NCBI RefSeq assembly: GCF_902809845.1
Contig: NZ_CADDWI010000009.1
Location: 372,001 to 436,000 of the forward strand
Source: Chelativorans sp. Marseille-P2723
Lineage (GTDB): Bacteria > Pseudomonadota > Alphaproteobacteria > Rhizobiales > Rhizobiaceae
Reading direction: 5' to 3'
Length of the DNA: 64,000 nucleotides
Each line of letters starts with the position of its first letter. Within the stretch, counting starts at the first letter, position 1. The notes under the pieces are model-generated. The model saw only the letters and a list, made by a program, of their open reading frames with translations, did not search any database and was not told the origin of the DNA. This document shows, piece by piece, positions 38,359-47,392 of this stretch. The position numbers were made by a program, and so were the translations under genes.

Positions 38359-38713
38359 GCATGGCGGGCCGCGGCTCCCGCCTCAGGGCATCGCGCACAG
38401 CTTCGACCAGCTTGTGGCCGAGGAGCGGTTTCAATACCACCCGCTCGAAGCCTCTGGCGACAAAGTCCTGCGCGTGGCTGGCTAGAACCACAACGGGTGT
38501 GCGCACGCCCTCCAAGAGTTTCCCACTGCGCACTCCTGCCGGTATCGACCGGTGGTCAATCACCAGACAGTCATAGCGGTCCGACAATGTATCGAGGTCG
38601 GGTAACCGCTCCACGATTTCCACACCACAGCCCTCCGCCTCCAGGACGAAAGCCAGCGAACGCCGGAAGGCTGGGTCCGGCGCGACAACGAGGATTTTCG
38701 CATTGGTGGGCAA
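38351..38713 (-). CDS. Stand-alone response-regulator receiver protein
   Basis: 120 residues covering one CheY-like receiver: KILVVAPDPAFRRSLAFVLE with one acidic pocket residue, DCLVIDHRSIP with the phospho-Asp, TPVVVLASH and VLKPLLGHKLVEAV with the conserved Lys-Pro. No output domain. It lies between fixJ and fixK on the same strand, so it could be a phosphate sink or antagonist of FixL, or an adaptor. FixL-antagonist roles are known for FixT-type receiver proteins, but the identity here is inferred from position only. Confidence 0.85.
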   Translation of the reverse strand: MPTNAKILVVAPDPAFRRSLAFVLEAEGCGVEIVERLPDLDTLSDRYDCLVIDHRSIPAGVRSGKLLEGVRTPVVVLASHAQDFVARGFERVVLKPLLGHKLVEAVRDALRREPRPAMPT

Positions 38714-38815
38714 TTTTGATCTGCTTTTTCAGAAATCGGCCTCTCAGGCCATCGGCTACACTGCACTGACAGGAGACCAGACCGCCTTGCGCTGGATCAA
38801 GCCACCAAGCGCGTC

Positions 38816-39433
38816 TCAGCAGCTCTCGTCGCCCGCCGCCAAGACCATCCGGACGAGCTCGGGCAGGTTCTTGGCGGTCATCTTTGCCATGACATTCGAG
38901 CGGTGGACCTCCACCGTTCGCGGGCTGATATTGAGGTCGTAGGCGATGGTTTTGTTGGGTAGCCCCGCGACGATTCCGGCCATGACCTGTCTCTCCCGTT
39001 CGCTGAGCTGGCCGAGCCGCTGGCGTATGGCCGAAATGTCGTCCTGCTCCCGCGGCTTCCTTTTGAGCTCGGCGATGGCGCGTGCCACTGCTTCGAGCAG
39101 GACCTCGTCCTCGAATGGCTTCTCGATGAAATCGAGCGCGCCCGCCTTCATCGCCTCTACTGCCATCGGAACGTCCCCATGCCCCGTGATCACGATGGCG
39201 GGCAGCATCGCATCCTCATCGTGCAGCCGCCTGAGCAGGTCGACGCCGCTCATATCCGGCATGCGCAGATCGGTGACAAGGCAGGCGTTCTCCAGTTCCC
39301 CGGCAACGGAGAGGAAGGAGCTTGCCGAGTCGTGCACGCGCACCGCGTGCCCCGATATGGTGAGGAGGAATGCCAGCGATTTCCTGACAGGCTCCTCGTC
39401 GTCAACGATATGGATTACGACATCACCGCTCAT
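38816..39433 (-). CDS. fixJ: Two-component response regulator FixJ
   Basis: 205 residues from ATG 39433 (the upstream frame overlaps fixL). Receiver domain with [18 protein letters not shown], phospho-Asp in [31 protein letters not shown] and DFIEKPF. The C-terminal LuxR-type helix-turn-helix has [40 protein letters not shown]. When phosphorylated by FixL under low oxygen it turns on fixK. Overlaps the 3' end of fixL by 11 bases, so the pair is coupled. Confidence 0.95.
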   Translation of the reverse strand: MSGDVVIHIVDDEEPVRKSLAFLLTISGHAVRVHDSASSFLSVAGELENACLVTDLRMPDMSGVDLLRRLHDEDAMLPAIVITGHGDVPMAVEAMKAGALDFIEKPFEDEVLLEAVARAIAELKRKPREQDDISAIRQRLGQLSERERQVMAGIVAGLPNKTIAYDLNISPRTVEVHRSNVMAKMTAKNLPELVRMVLAAGDESC

Positions 39434-40796
39434 TTTCCGGCTCCTGCTCTTTTCCGGCCGGCAGGGTGAAGCGGAAGGTCGCGCCACCCTTCTCGTTCCG
39501 CTGCATGATCAGTTCGCCCCCGTGGGCCTCGATGATCCGCTTCGATATGGAGAGCCCTATTCCCATCCCGCCGGGCTTAGTGGTGACGAAGGGCTGGAAT
39601 AGCTGTGCCACCACGTCGTCCGGCACGCCTGAGCCCGTGTCGGAAACTTCCACCACCGCTTCATCGCCTTCGCCCTGCATGATTCGTACCACCAACTCGC
39701 GGGCTTCGCTCTCCTTCATGGCTTCCATGGCGTTGCGCATAAGGTTGATCAGCACTTGCTGTATCTGGACACGGTCAACCAGAACCACCTTCGGGCCGGC
39801 CTTGAAGTCGAACACCGTCCGCACACCCAACTCGCGCGAGCCGACGAGGGCGAGAGCGCCGGCCTCCTCGACGAGCTTATGGAGGTCTTCCGGCTGCTTT
39901 TCGGTCTCGCCCCTGGTGACGAACTCGCGTAGGTGGCGAATGATCTGCCCGGCGCGCAGCGTCTGGCGAGCGGTCTCATCCAGCGCCTCGCGCATACGTG
40001 AGGCCAGCGCATCATCCATGTTCTTTAGAAGCCGGCTACACCCCTGCACATAGTTTGCGATGGCCGAAAGCGGCTGGTTGAGCTCGTGTGCGAGGGTCGA
40101 GGCTCTTTCTCCCAGTTCGTTCAGACGCGCCAGGCGCGCGAGTTCGGCCTGGATCTCCTCCAGTCTCGCCTCCGACTCGGCCCTTTCCGTCAGGTCGCGG
40201 ATGAAGCCAGTGAAGAACACCTGGCCACCGCTCTTCATCTCACCCACCGCAAGCTTCATGGGGAAGGTCGAGCCGTCCTTCCGCCGCCCGACGACGACAC
40301 GGTCGATCCCGATGATCCGCCGCTCGCCGGTTGTCAGATAGCGGTGGATGTAGCCGTCATGTTCGCCCTGGTAAGGCTCCGGCATCAGGATCTTGACGTT
40401 CTGCCCTACCGCTTCGGCTTCCGAATAGCCGAACTGGCGAACGGCAGCGCGGTTGAAAGAGATCATCGTGCCCTGCACATCAATGACCACCGTCGCGTCC
40501 GGCACCGTATCCAGAATGGAGCGAAGATGGGCTTCACGCGCATCGAGCTGTTCCTGCGCGCCACGAGCGATTTTCCTGGCGTCACGGTAGCCGGAGCCGA
40601 CGAAGACCAACGCGGCGGAGAACAAAAACGACAAAAGCGCCGGCACGGCGCCGAAATCCGCCATCACCCCAGCTGCGCCTGCCGCGAGAAAGGCGGCGCC
40701 GACGGCCAAGACCAGGAAGCCCGCGCGCCTCCCTCCCCAGATGGCTGCGCCCAGAACGGCCATCGGCACCAGCAGCGACAACCACGTCTGATCCAT
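39423..40796 (-). CDS. fixL: Oxygen-sensing heme histidine kinase FixL
   Basis: 457 residues from ATG 40796. Two to three membrane helices (about 1-70) are followed by a PAS domain with the FixL heme pocket: [21 protein letters not shown], in which the first His (146) aligns with the heme ligand and the last Arg (166) with the distal Arg that senses O2. Then come [15 protein letters not shown] (phospho-His), and N, G1 and G2 boxes ([29 protein letters not shown]). Deoxy heme releases the kinase. Followed by fixJ with overlap. An FNR-type box lies 145 bases upstream, shared with the divergent SDR gene. Confidence 0.95.
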   Translation of the reverse strand: MDQTWLSLLVPMAVLGAAIWGGRRAGFLVLAVGAAFLAAGAAGVMADFGAVPALLSFLFSAALVFVGSGYRDARKIARGAQEQLDAREAHLRSILDTVPDATVVIDVQGTMISFNRAAVRQFGYSEAEAVGQNVKILMPEPYQGEHDGYIHRYLTTGERRIIGIDRVVVGRRKDGSTFPMKLAVGEMKSGGQVFFTGFIRDLTERAESEARLEEIQAELARLARLNELGERASTLAHELNQPLSAIANYVQGCSRLLKNMDDALASRMREALDETARQTLRAGQIIRHLREFVTRGETEKQPEDLHKLVEEAGALALVGSRELGVRTVFDFKAGPKVVLVDRVQIQQVLINLMRNAMEAMKESEARELVVRIMQGEGDEAVVEVSDTGSGVPDDVVAQLFQPFVTTKPGGMGIGLSISKRIIEAHGGELIMQRNEKGGATFRFTLPAGKEQEPENER

Positions 40797-40940
40797 TCCC
40801 CGGAAGAGCACTTGCCGCCCCAATGAAAGCGTTTCGACAACCGAACACTACCATAGGGCGGCGTCGGGAAAATCGCCACCATTCCGCAATGCGGCAAGAT
40901 ATGTCCTGCAAACTCGACGATCGCAAATAGCCCGCTCACT

Positions 40941-40954
40941 TTGATGAAGGTCAA
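40941..40954. promoter_or_regulatory. FNR/FixK box upstream of the SDR gene
   Basis: TTGATGAAGGTCAA matches TTGAY-N4-RTCAA. It lies 52 bases before the SDR start and 145 before divergent fixL. Confidence 0.72.
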
Positions 40955-41005
40955 AGACCCGTAAGCCTGTTCAACCAAATTGGATCGCTAACACAGGAGC
41001 TCGGG

Positions 41006-41761
41006 ATGACTGGTGAATTCAAGGACAAGGTCGCGCTCGTCACAGGAGCCGGCTCGGGGATAGGGGCCGCAATCGCTCGCGAGTTGGCCACAGGAGGCGC
41101 CGAGCTGGTCGTCGCCGACCTGGAGCAGGAGTCTGCGAACAGGATCGTGGAAGGAATCCGAACGAGTGGAGGCCGAGCGCACGCCTTTGCCGTGGATGTA
41201 GCCGACGCCGAGGCGGTCGAGCGCATGGTGGATTTTGCCGTTCGCACGTGCGGTGACCTTCATCTGGCGGTCAATAATGCCGGGATCGGCGGCCCAAGCG
41301 AACCGACCGCCGACTATCCACTCGACGGCTGGCGCAAGGTGATCGATGTCAATCTGAATGGCGTCTTCTATGGCATGAAATATGAGATCGCAGCGATGCT
41401 GAAATCCGGCGGCGGCGCCATCGTGAACATGGCATCCATCCTCGGTTCAGTGGGATTTGCGAATGCCTGCGCCTATGTCTCGGCGAAACACGCGCTGCTG
41501 GGACTGACAAAAACGGCGGCGATGGAGTATGCGGCACAAGGCGTGCGGATCAATGCGGTCGGGCCAGCTTTCATCGACACGCCGCTTCTGTCGAAAAACC
41601 TCGACGACCAAGTCCTCGGCCAGCTCGCGGGACTTCATCCCATCGGCCGGCTCGGCACGCCTGAGGAGGTCTCGGCGCTCACCTGTTTCTTGCTTTCCGG
41701 ACGCGCGAGCTTCATCACCGGCAGTTATCATCTCGTCGATGGCGGCTATACCACCCGGTAA
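41006..41761 (+). CDS. Short-chain dehydrogenase/reductase
   Basis: 251 residues, classical SDR. NAD(P)-binding TGAGSGIGAAIA, VNNAGIGG, catalytic Ser in NMASILGSVG, and Y-x3-K in CAYVSAKHALL. It ends with the usual VDGGYTTR. Asp in VVADLEQE after the second strand suggests NAD(H) preference. A putative FixK box 52 bases upstream places it in the low-oxygen regulon, so a role in redox balancing is plausible. Substrate not deducible. Confidence 0.93.
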   Translation: MTGEFKDKVALVTGAGSGIGAAIARELATGGAELVVADLEQESANRIVEGIRTSGGRAHAFAVDVADAEAVERMVDFAVRTCGDLHLAVNNAGIGGPSEPTADYPLDGWRKVIDVNLNGVFYGMKYEIAAMLKSGGGAIVNMASILGSVGFANACAYVSAKHALLGLTKTAAMEYAAQGVRINAVGPAFIDTPLLSKNLDDQVLGQLAGLHPIGRLGTPEEVSALTCFLLSGRASFITGSYHLVDGGYTTR

Positions 41762-41766
41762 CCGGC

Positions 41767-43890
41767 TCACATCAGATCGCGCATGAGCTCAGGCACGATC
41801 TGAAGGTCCCGCAGTGCTGTCCGCAGTGCCCCCCTGCGATCGCGCGGAAGGGTGGCGACCTCGACACGATTGGAAAGCGGCACCCCCTGGTGCCGGTCGC
41901 GGCCCTGCTGCGCAAGCATCAGCGAGAGCACAAGATCGTGTGCGGCGAGCACACGACGGATCGCCGACTCGCTGCCGATCTGCCGCTCCAGGAGACCTTC
42001 GAGGCGCTCCCGCGTGGAGCGCGCGCGGATATTGTGGCGGATCGACAACGCTCGCGCGGCAGACACAAGAGGGAAAAGGGCGTAGCGCTTGAGATCGATC
42101 CGGCTTTCCTCGGTCCGCAATCCGCCGAACAGTGTGAAGGCTGTGTGCAGGCTGGCAAGCCGTTCGCCGAGTACCAGCGGAAACGTGGCATCAGCATGTC
42201 CATATGCGTAGGCGTCCTCGAATAGGGTCTCGCCAAGCGCTCTTTCGCCGTGCACGGGGGCAAGATCGAAGAAGATGTCGATGTTGAGCAGATCCTGAGG
42301 GCGCGAGCGGCGCACCCACTGGCTGATGCGCTCCCTCCAGAGATCCAGCGAACCGCGCCATTCCGCGTTTTTCGCCATCACGCCGCCCTTGCAATAGGCG
42401 ATCCCGGCCGTATCGAGAATGGCAGCGATCCGCCCACCAAGAGCGCCGAACCACCGATCCTCCGGCCCGCCCGGCGCGCCCCGCTCGAAAACGATGGCAT
42501 TGTCCTGGTCGGCGGCAAGCAGGCTCTCGCCACGCCCGGCGGAACCAAGAACAAGTACGGCATAGCGTGAGGGTGGGTCGCCCAGACCGACAATCTTCAT
42601 TTCCTCTTCCGCAAGGATCGCCGCCCGACGCGTCATGGCGCGCAGTTCCTCGCTGACGATCTCGGCAACGGTCCGCGCTTCGATCTTCTCTGCCACCAGT
42701 GCCGACGCAACGGAGGGAAGAGAGGCCCAGGCGGCGGCCATGTCGGCATCGGACCTTGCGGCGTCGATCGCGTCGTCGAGCTGGATCGCCGCGCTTGCCC
42801 GCAGGCGCAGGAGATCGCGCGCGGATATCACGCCGACGAGACCACCATCATCGTCATGCACGCCGAGATGGCGAATCCCGAGCCTGTTCATCCGGCCGAT
42901 CGCGCGATAGGCGAAGGCCTGGGCGCGGATGCTGATGAGCGGCCTGCTTGCAAGCTCGCCGGTGAGTCGCTCGAAAACGTTCCCGCCGTCGGCCGCCAGC
43001 AAGCCAAGCACGTCGCGCTCCGTGAGGATGCCGTATTCGCCTGTGGGATGTCCCACCACCCCCGCGTCAGAGACCAAGACGGAGCCCACCCGCCTCTCTG
43101 CCATCAGCCCGATCGCCGAGCGGAGCGATGTTTCATGGCGGACGACGATAGGAGGCGTAGCCATGAGATCGCCGACGCGATGCTGGTAGGCGAAGGGGTC
43201 GACCGCGGCAAAGGGTTGCGGGACCGGCCGCAGGAAGGGATCCGCCCATCCGGCCTTTGCCTGCTCGTCCTGCTCCCGTGCAAGCTGGAGGGAGGCCCGC
43301 TCCGCCTCGGCAAAGGTGCGAATGCCCATGGCCTGCAGCCTCGGCAGGAGTCCCGTGAACACTTTCGCTGCGGCCACGGCGTCGCCGAGCGCCTGATGGC
43401 GGCCTGTGACTTCGAACCCGAGCCAGGCGGCAAGCGCCTCGAGCGAGTGGTCGCGCAGATCGCGATTGACGATGCGGCTCAGCGTTCGTACGCACAACGT
43501 CCGCGGCCGCTTCCACTGGATTCCAGCACGCGCCGCTTCCCTATCTATGATTGCGAGATCGAAGCCGAGGGCATAGCCGATCAACGGGCGTCCGCCGCAA
43601 AACGTCTCGAAGCTGCGCCAGGCGGAAGCGAAGGCCGGCGCCTTTCGCACCATCGCGTTGGTAATGCCGTGGATGTGTGTCGATTCAGGCGGGACCGGCA
43701 CCCCCGGATTGACAAGGCTTTCGAAGGATTGGTCCGGCCACACCGCCCCGCGCGCGATCGCCACGCCCCCGACCTGGACGATGCGCGCCGTGCGCGTGTC
43801 GAGGCCGGTGGTCTCGGTGTCGAAAGCCACCGCATTGAGCGCAATCAGCGGAATCGCTCCGACGTCAGGCTGCACGAACGCCCCTCCCAT
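41767..43890 (-). CDS. DEDDh exonuclease - CBS pair - DUF294 nucleotidyltransferase fusion
   Basis: 707 residues from ATG 43890 (the frame continues to 43929). Domains in order: a DnaQ-like 3'-5' exonuclease (about 15-185, with FDTETTGL, GYALGFDLAIIDRE and HQALGDAVAAAK); two CBS domains (about 240-365, VGSVLVSDAG.., GILTERDVLGLL, LVGVISARDLL); then a DUF294/GlnD-like nucleotidyltransferase (LVLGSAGRGESLLAADQDNA) and its helical DUF294 C-terminal domain. CBS-DUF294 proteins are known as putative signal-linked nucleotidyltransferases. The exonuclease module makes a three-part enzyme. Convergent with the SDR gene, 5 bases apart. Substrate unknown. Confidence 0.9.
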   Translation of the reverse strand: MGGAFVQPDVGAIPLIALNAVAFDTETTGLDTRTARIVQVGGVAIARGAVWPDQSFESLVNPGVPVPPESTHIHGITNAMVRKAPAFASAWRSFETFCGGRPLIGYALGFDLAIIDREAARAGIQWKRPRTLCVRTLSRIVNRDLRDHSLEALAAWLGFEVTGRHQALGDAVAAAKVFTGLLPRLQAMGIRTFAEAERASLQLAREQDEQAKAGWADPFLRPVPQPFAAVDPFAYQHRVGDLMATPPIVVRHETSLRSAIGLMAERRVGSVLVSDAGVVGHPTGEYGILTERDVLGLLAADGGNVFERLTGELASRPLISIRAQAFAYRAIGRMNRLGIRHLGVHDDDGGLVGVISARDLLRLRASAAIQLDDAIDAARSDADMAAAWASLPSVASALVAEKIEARTVAEIVSEELRAMTRRAAILAEEEMKIVGLGDPPSRYAVLVLGSAGRGESLLAADQDNAIVFERGAPGGPEDRWFGALGGRIAAILDTAGIAYCKGGVMAKNAEWRGSLDLWRERISQWVRRSRPQDLLNIDIFFDLAPVHGERALGETLFEDAYAYGHADATFPLVLGERLASLHTAFTLFGGLRTEESRIDLKRYALFPLVSAARALSIRHNIRARSTRERLEGLLERQIGSESAIRRVLAAHDLVLSLMLAQQGRDRHQGVPLSNRVEVATLPRDRRGALRTALRDLQIVPELMRDLM

Positions 43891-43952
43891 CTCAGATAGC
43901 TTATACCGTGCACCGGTGCTTCGAGCCACGAAGAACGCTACCGCTATGGGGT

Positions 43953-44537
43953 TCAGGCTGCCCGTTCACCGAGCCGGCGCATCTGATCGAGCCATTTGCG
44001 CCGCTTTTGATCGCCGGCGGCCTCGATCATGCCGAACAGGGTTTCCTTCACCGGGCCGAGCCCCACGAATTTGAGGATGTTGCGCCGCATCCCGCGCAGC
44101 CCGTGGCCCAAAAACCACCAGCGATAGAAGAAGGCCGGCATGCCCATGGTGACGATGATGCGGGCCGAGCGGCCCTTGAGGAGGGTTTCCGGAAAGCCTC
44201 TCTTCCCGTAGGCGAAGGCGACACCCGGCCGCATTATCTGTTCGAGGAAGCCCTTGAGCAAGGCCGGCATCGTTCCCAGCCACAGCGGAAAGACGAAGAC
44301 CAGGTGCTCGGCCCTGAGGATCGCTTCCTTGGCGAGCTCGAGCTCCTGCGGGACCGACCCGTGCAGGAAGTCCTCCTGCGTGCGAAGCAGCGGAAAATCG
44401 ATCTTTGCAAGGTCGATCCTGGTCACCTGGTGGCCTGCAGCTTCCGCACCCTCGGCATAGGCATCCGCCAAGGCGCGGCAGTAGCGGCCCGGATCCGGAT
44501 CGGGGTGGCCCTGAATGATGACGATACGGTTGGTCAT
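43953..44537 (-). CDS. NAD(P)H:quinone oxidoreductase / flavodoxin-fold reductase
   Basis: 194 residues from ATG 44537. Flavodoxin-like FMN/FAD enzyme of the MdaB/KefF/NQO group: RIVIIQGHPDPDPGRYCRALADAYAEGA at the N-terminus, HLVFVFPLWLGTMPALLKGF LEQ, then GKRGFPETLLKGRSARIIVT MGMP. Two-electron reduction of quinones protects against redox stress. The gene diverges from the acyl-CoA synthetase gene with an FNR-type box at 44592-44605 between them, 55 bases before this start. Confidence 0.9.
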   Translation of the reverse strand: MTNRIVIIQGHPDPDPGRYCRALADAYAEGAEAAGHQVTRIDLAKIDFPLLRTQEDFLHGSVPQELELAKEAILRAEHLVFVFPLWLGTMPALLKGFLEQIMRPGVAFAYGKRGFPETLLKGRSARIIVTMGMPAFFYRWWFLGHGLRGMRRNILKFVGLGPVKETLFGMIEAAGDQKRRKWLDQMRRLGERAA

Positions 44538-44591
44538 GATGCTTCCTGGTTTTGAATATCGAAACGATACGCTCCTTGCCCGGCCACCCCT

Positions 44592-44605
44592 TTGACTGGC
44601 ATCAA
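44592..44605. promoter_or_regulatory. FNR/FixK box between quinone reductase and acyl-CoA synthetase genes
   Basis: TTGACTGGCATCAA matches TTGAY-N4-RTCAA. It is 55 bases from the minus-strand start and 106 from the plus-strand start. Confidence 0.72.
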
Positions 44606-44710
44606 AGACTGGGAACAAATCGGCTGGAGCTCCTCTTTCCTTGATCGTGCGCAAGATCACCGTGCCGCAGTGCCGCTAGAACTGGGCGGTTAACAAGAGG
44701 CGGACTTCCC

Positions 44711-47392
44711 ATGACCATCCGCAATCTCGAACATGCGGTCGATCCGAAGTCGGTGGCCGTCTTCGGCGCGTCTGTCCGGCAGGGCTCCGTTGGCCGGATC
44801 GTCCTTGAAAATATCCTCGCGGGTGGCTTTAAGGGCGATGTCTGGCCGGTCAATCCGAAATACCGGGAGATCGACGGCCGGCGCTGCTATGCAACTGCAA
44901 GTGAACTGCCGGCAGCACCCCTCTTGGCAGTGATCGCCACCCCGGCCAGGACGGTCCCGGGCATCATTGGCGCACTGGGAAAGAAGGGGACGCGCACGGC
45001 AGTGGTGATCAGCGCCGGACTTACGCGCGAGAACGGGCTGCGCCAGGCCATGCTCGACGCGGCGAAGCCATACCTCTTCCGCGTCATCGGTCCCAATACG
45101 GTGGGCCTGATCGTCCCGCCCGCGAAGCTCAATGCAAGCTTTGCCCATATGAACCCGCAACCAGGCGGCCTGGCCCTCCTGTCGCAATCCGGAGCGATCG
45201 CCACTTCGCTGATCGACTGGGCGGCGGACGAAGGGATCGGCTTCTCGCATGTCGTCTCGCTGGGTGATATGGCCGATGTTGACGTCGGCGACTATCTCGA
45301 CCTGCTGGCGGGCGACGCGCGGACGCGCGCCATCCTGCTCTACCTCGAAAGCATTCCGAACCCGCGAAAGTTCATGTCGGCGGCCCGTGCCGCCGCGCGC
45401 CTCAAGCCGGTCATCGCCGTCAAGACGGGCAGGCATGCCGCCGCAGCAAAGGCTGCAACCACCCACACCGGCGCCCTTTCCGGCTCCGACAAGGTTGTCG
45501 AAGCAGCGCTCGGTCGCGCCGGCATCCTACGGGTGCGCGGCCTGCAGGAGCTCTTCGATGCAGCGGAGACGGTCGCCCGCTTCCCCAAGCTCGAAGGGTC
45601 GCGGGTGGGCATCGTCACCAATGGCGGCGGCGCCGGCGTTCTCGCCGTCGACAGGTTGGCGGACCTGGGTGCCGAGCTCGCCGCGCTTTCGCAGGAGACC
45701 ATCGGCAAGCTGGACAGGGTCCTGCCTACGAACTGGTCGCGCGCCAATCCCGTCGACATCATCGGCGACGCACCCGCCGAGCGGTACGGCGCCAGTGTGG
45801 CGGCGGTCGCGGAGGATTCGGGAACCGACGCGCTGCTGGTGATGAACTGTCCCACGGGGCTCGCCTCCCCCGCCGAGGCGGCGCAGGCAGTCGCACGCCT
45901 TGCGAAAGAAGGAATGATCAACGGCAAGCCGGTGCTCACCTGCTGGCTGGGCGAGAAGACCGCGCGGGAAGGCCGCCGCGTTCTGCAGGAAGCGGGGATC
46001 GCAAGCTTCGAGACCCCCGCGGCGGCGGCCGCCGCAGTCTCATACCTCAGCGACTGGTCGTGGGCGCAGAAAGCCTTGATGCGTGTTCCCTCGGGCCGCG
46101 GCGAAGACGTGCGCGGCGACCGCCAAGCCGTCCTCGACATCTTTCGGAAGGCGGCCTCCGAGGGCCGGCGCATGCTCACCGAGCCAGAAGCCAAGGCAGC
46201 GATCGAGGCCTACGGGATCTCGGTCCCGGAAACGATCGTGGTTCGCACGGGCAACGATGCGGGAAAAGCGGCGAAGCGCCTGCTCAAGCAATCTGAGAAG
46301 ATCGTCGTCAAGCTGCTCTCCAAGGAGATCAGCCACAAATCGGATGTTGGCGGCGTGGTGCTCGGCATCGCCACGCCCGAAGCCGCGGTCGAGGCGGTCC
46401 ATGGCATTGAAGAGCGCTTGCGGAAAACTGGTGAGGCCGGAAAGATCGATGGCTTCGTCGTGCAACCGATGGTCACCAGGAAGGGAGCGCAAGAGGTTAT
46501 CCTCGGTGTCGGCCGCGACCCCATTTTCGGCCCGACTGTGCTGTTCGGCGCGGGCGGCACGGCCGTGGAGATCCTCGACGATACCGCGATAGCCCTCCCC
46601 CCGCTCGACAATGTGCTTTCCGGCGACCTGATCGACCGCACGCGCATCGGCCGGCTGCTCGCCGGCTATCGCGACCGACCCCCTGCCGATCGCCAGGCCA
46701 TCGTCCGGGCGCTGAATGCCTTGTCGCAACTGATCGTCGATTTCCCCTGCATCGTCTCGATGGACATCAACCCGCTGCTTGCCGACGGCGAAGGCGTCAT
46801 CGCGCTCGATGCGCGCATCGAAATTGAACCGAGCGATGTGGAACACGCCGGCCCCAACCCGGCGCTCGCCATCCGGCCCTACCCCGCTGCCTGGGAAAAG
46901 GACGTCGTCCTGAAGGGGGAGGAATATTGCCTGCGCCCAATCAAGCCGGCGGACGTCTCGCTTTATCCCGCCTTCCTCGCGAAGGTGTCACCGGAGGACA
47001 TCAGGTTCCGCTTCCTCGCGCCGCGCCGGCATTTTCCCGACGAGATGCTTCTGCGGCTCACCCAGCTCGACTACGAGCGGGAAATCGCCTTCGTCGCTCT
47101 GCGAAAGGACACCGGCGAACTTGCCGGCATCGTGCGCCTGTCTTCCGATCCGAACAAGGAAACAGCCGAGTACGGCCTTCTCGTCCGCACTGACCTGCAG
47201 GGCCGAGGCCTGGGTTGGGCCCTCCTCAAGCACCTCATCGACTATGCGCGGGCAGACGGCCTGAGCGTCATCGAAGGCTTAATCCTCAGTGAGAACACGA
47301 AAATGCTCGCGATGGGTAGGGAGTTCGGCTTCAAGCTGGCGCCCCACCCTTCAGAGCCCGGCGTCACGATCGCCAAGCTCAAGCTGCGGTAG
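44711..47392 (+). CDS. ADP-forming acyl-CoA synthetase fused to a GNAT acetyltransferase
   Basis: 893 residues. N-terminal CoA-binding domain (AVFGASVRQGSVGRIVLENI), succinyl-CoA-ligase-like part with ATTHTGALSGSD (the phospho-His loop), an ATP-grasp domain (about 480-690, KLLSKEISHKSDVGGVVLGI, DINPLLA) and a C-terminal GNAT domain (about 730-890, RGLGWALLKHLIDYA). This is the layout of the bacterial Pat/Pka protein acetyltransferases, in which the synthetase-like part is often inactive. Here the His loop is present, so ATP-yielding acetyl-CoA to acetate conversion is possible. Next to acetate metabolism genes and a FixK box. Its 3' end overlaps the convergent permease gene by 42 bases. Confidence 0.92.
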   Translation: MTIRNLEHAVDPKSVAVFGASVRQGSVGRIVLENILAGGFKGDVWPVNPKYREIDGRRCYATASELPAAPLLAVIATPARTVPGIIGALGKKGTRTAVVISAGLTRENGLRQAMLDAAKPYLFRVIGPNTVGLIVPPAKLNASFAHMNPQPGGLALLSQSGAIATSLIDWAADEGIGFSHVVSLGDMADVDVGDYLDLLAGDARTRAILLYLESIPNPRKFMSAARAAARLKPVIAVKTGRHAAAAKAATTHTGALSGSDKVVEAALGRAGILRVRGLQELFDAAETVARFPKLEGSRVGIVTNGGGAGVLAVDRLADLGAELAALSQETIGKLDRVLPTNWSRANPVDIIGDAPAERYGASVAAVAEDSGTDALLVMNCPTGLASPAEAAQAVARLAKEGMINGKPVLTCWLGEKTAREGRRVLQEAGIASFETPAAAAAAVSYLSDWSWAQKALMRVPSGRGEDVRGDRQAVLDIFRKAASEGRRMLTEPEAKAAIEAYGISVPETIVVRTGNDAGKAAKRLLKQSEKIVVKLLSKEISHKSDVGGVVLGIATPEAAVEAVHGIEERLRKTGEAGKIDGFVVQPMVTRKGAQEVILGVGRDPIFGPTVLFGAGGTAVEILDDTAIALPPLDNVLSGDLIDRTRIGRLLAGYRDRPPADRQAIVRALNALSQLIVDFPCIVSMDINPLLADGEGVIALDARIEIEPSDVEHAGPNPALAIRPYPAAWEKDVVLKGEEYCLRPIKPADVSLYPAFLAKVSPEDIRFRFLAPRRHFPDEMLLRLTQLDYEREIAFVALRKDTGELAGIVRLSSDPNKETAEYGLLVRTDLQGRGLGWALLKHLIDYARADGLSVIEGLILSENTKMLAMGREFGFKLAPHPSEPGVTIAKLKLR

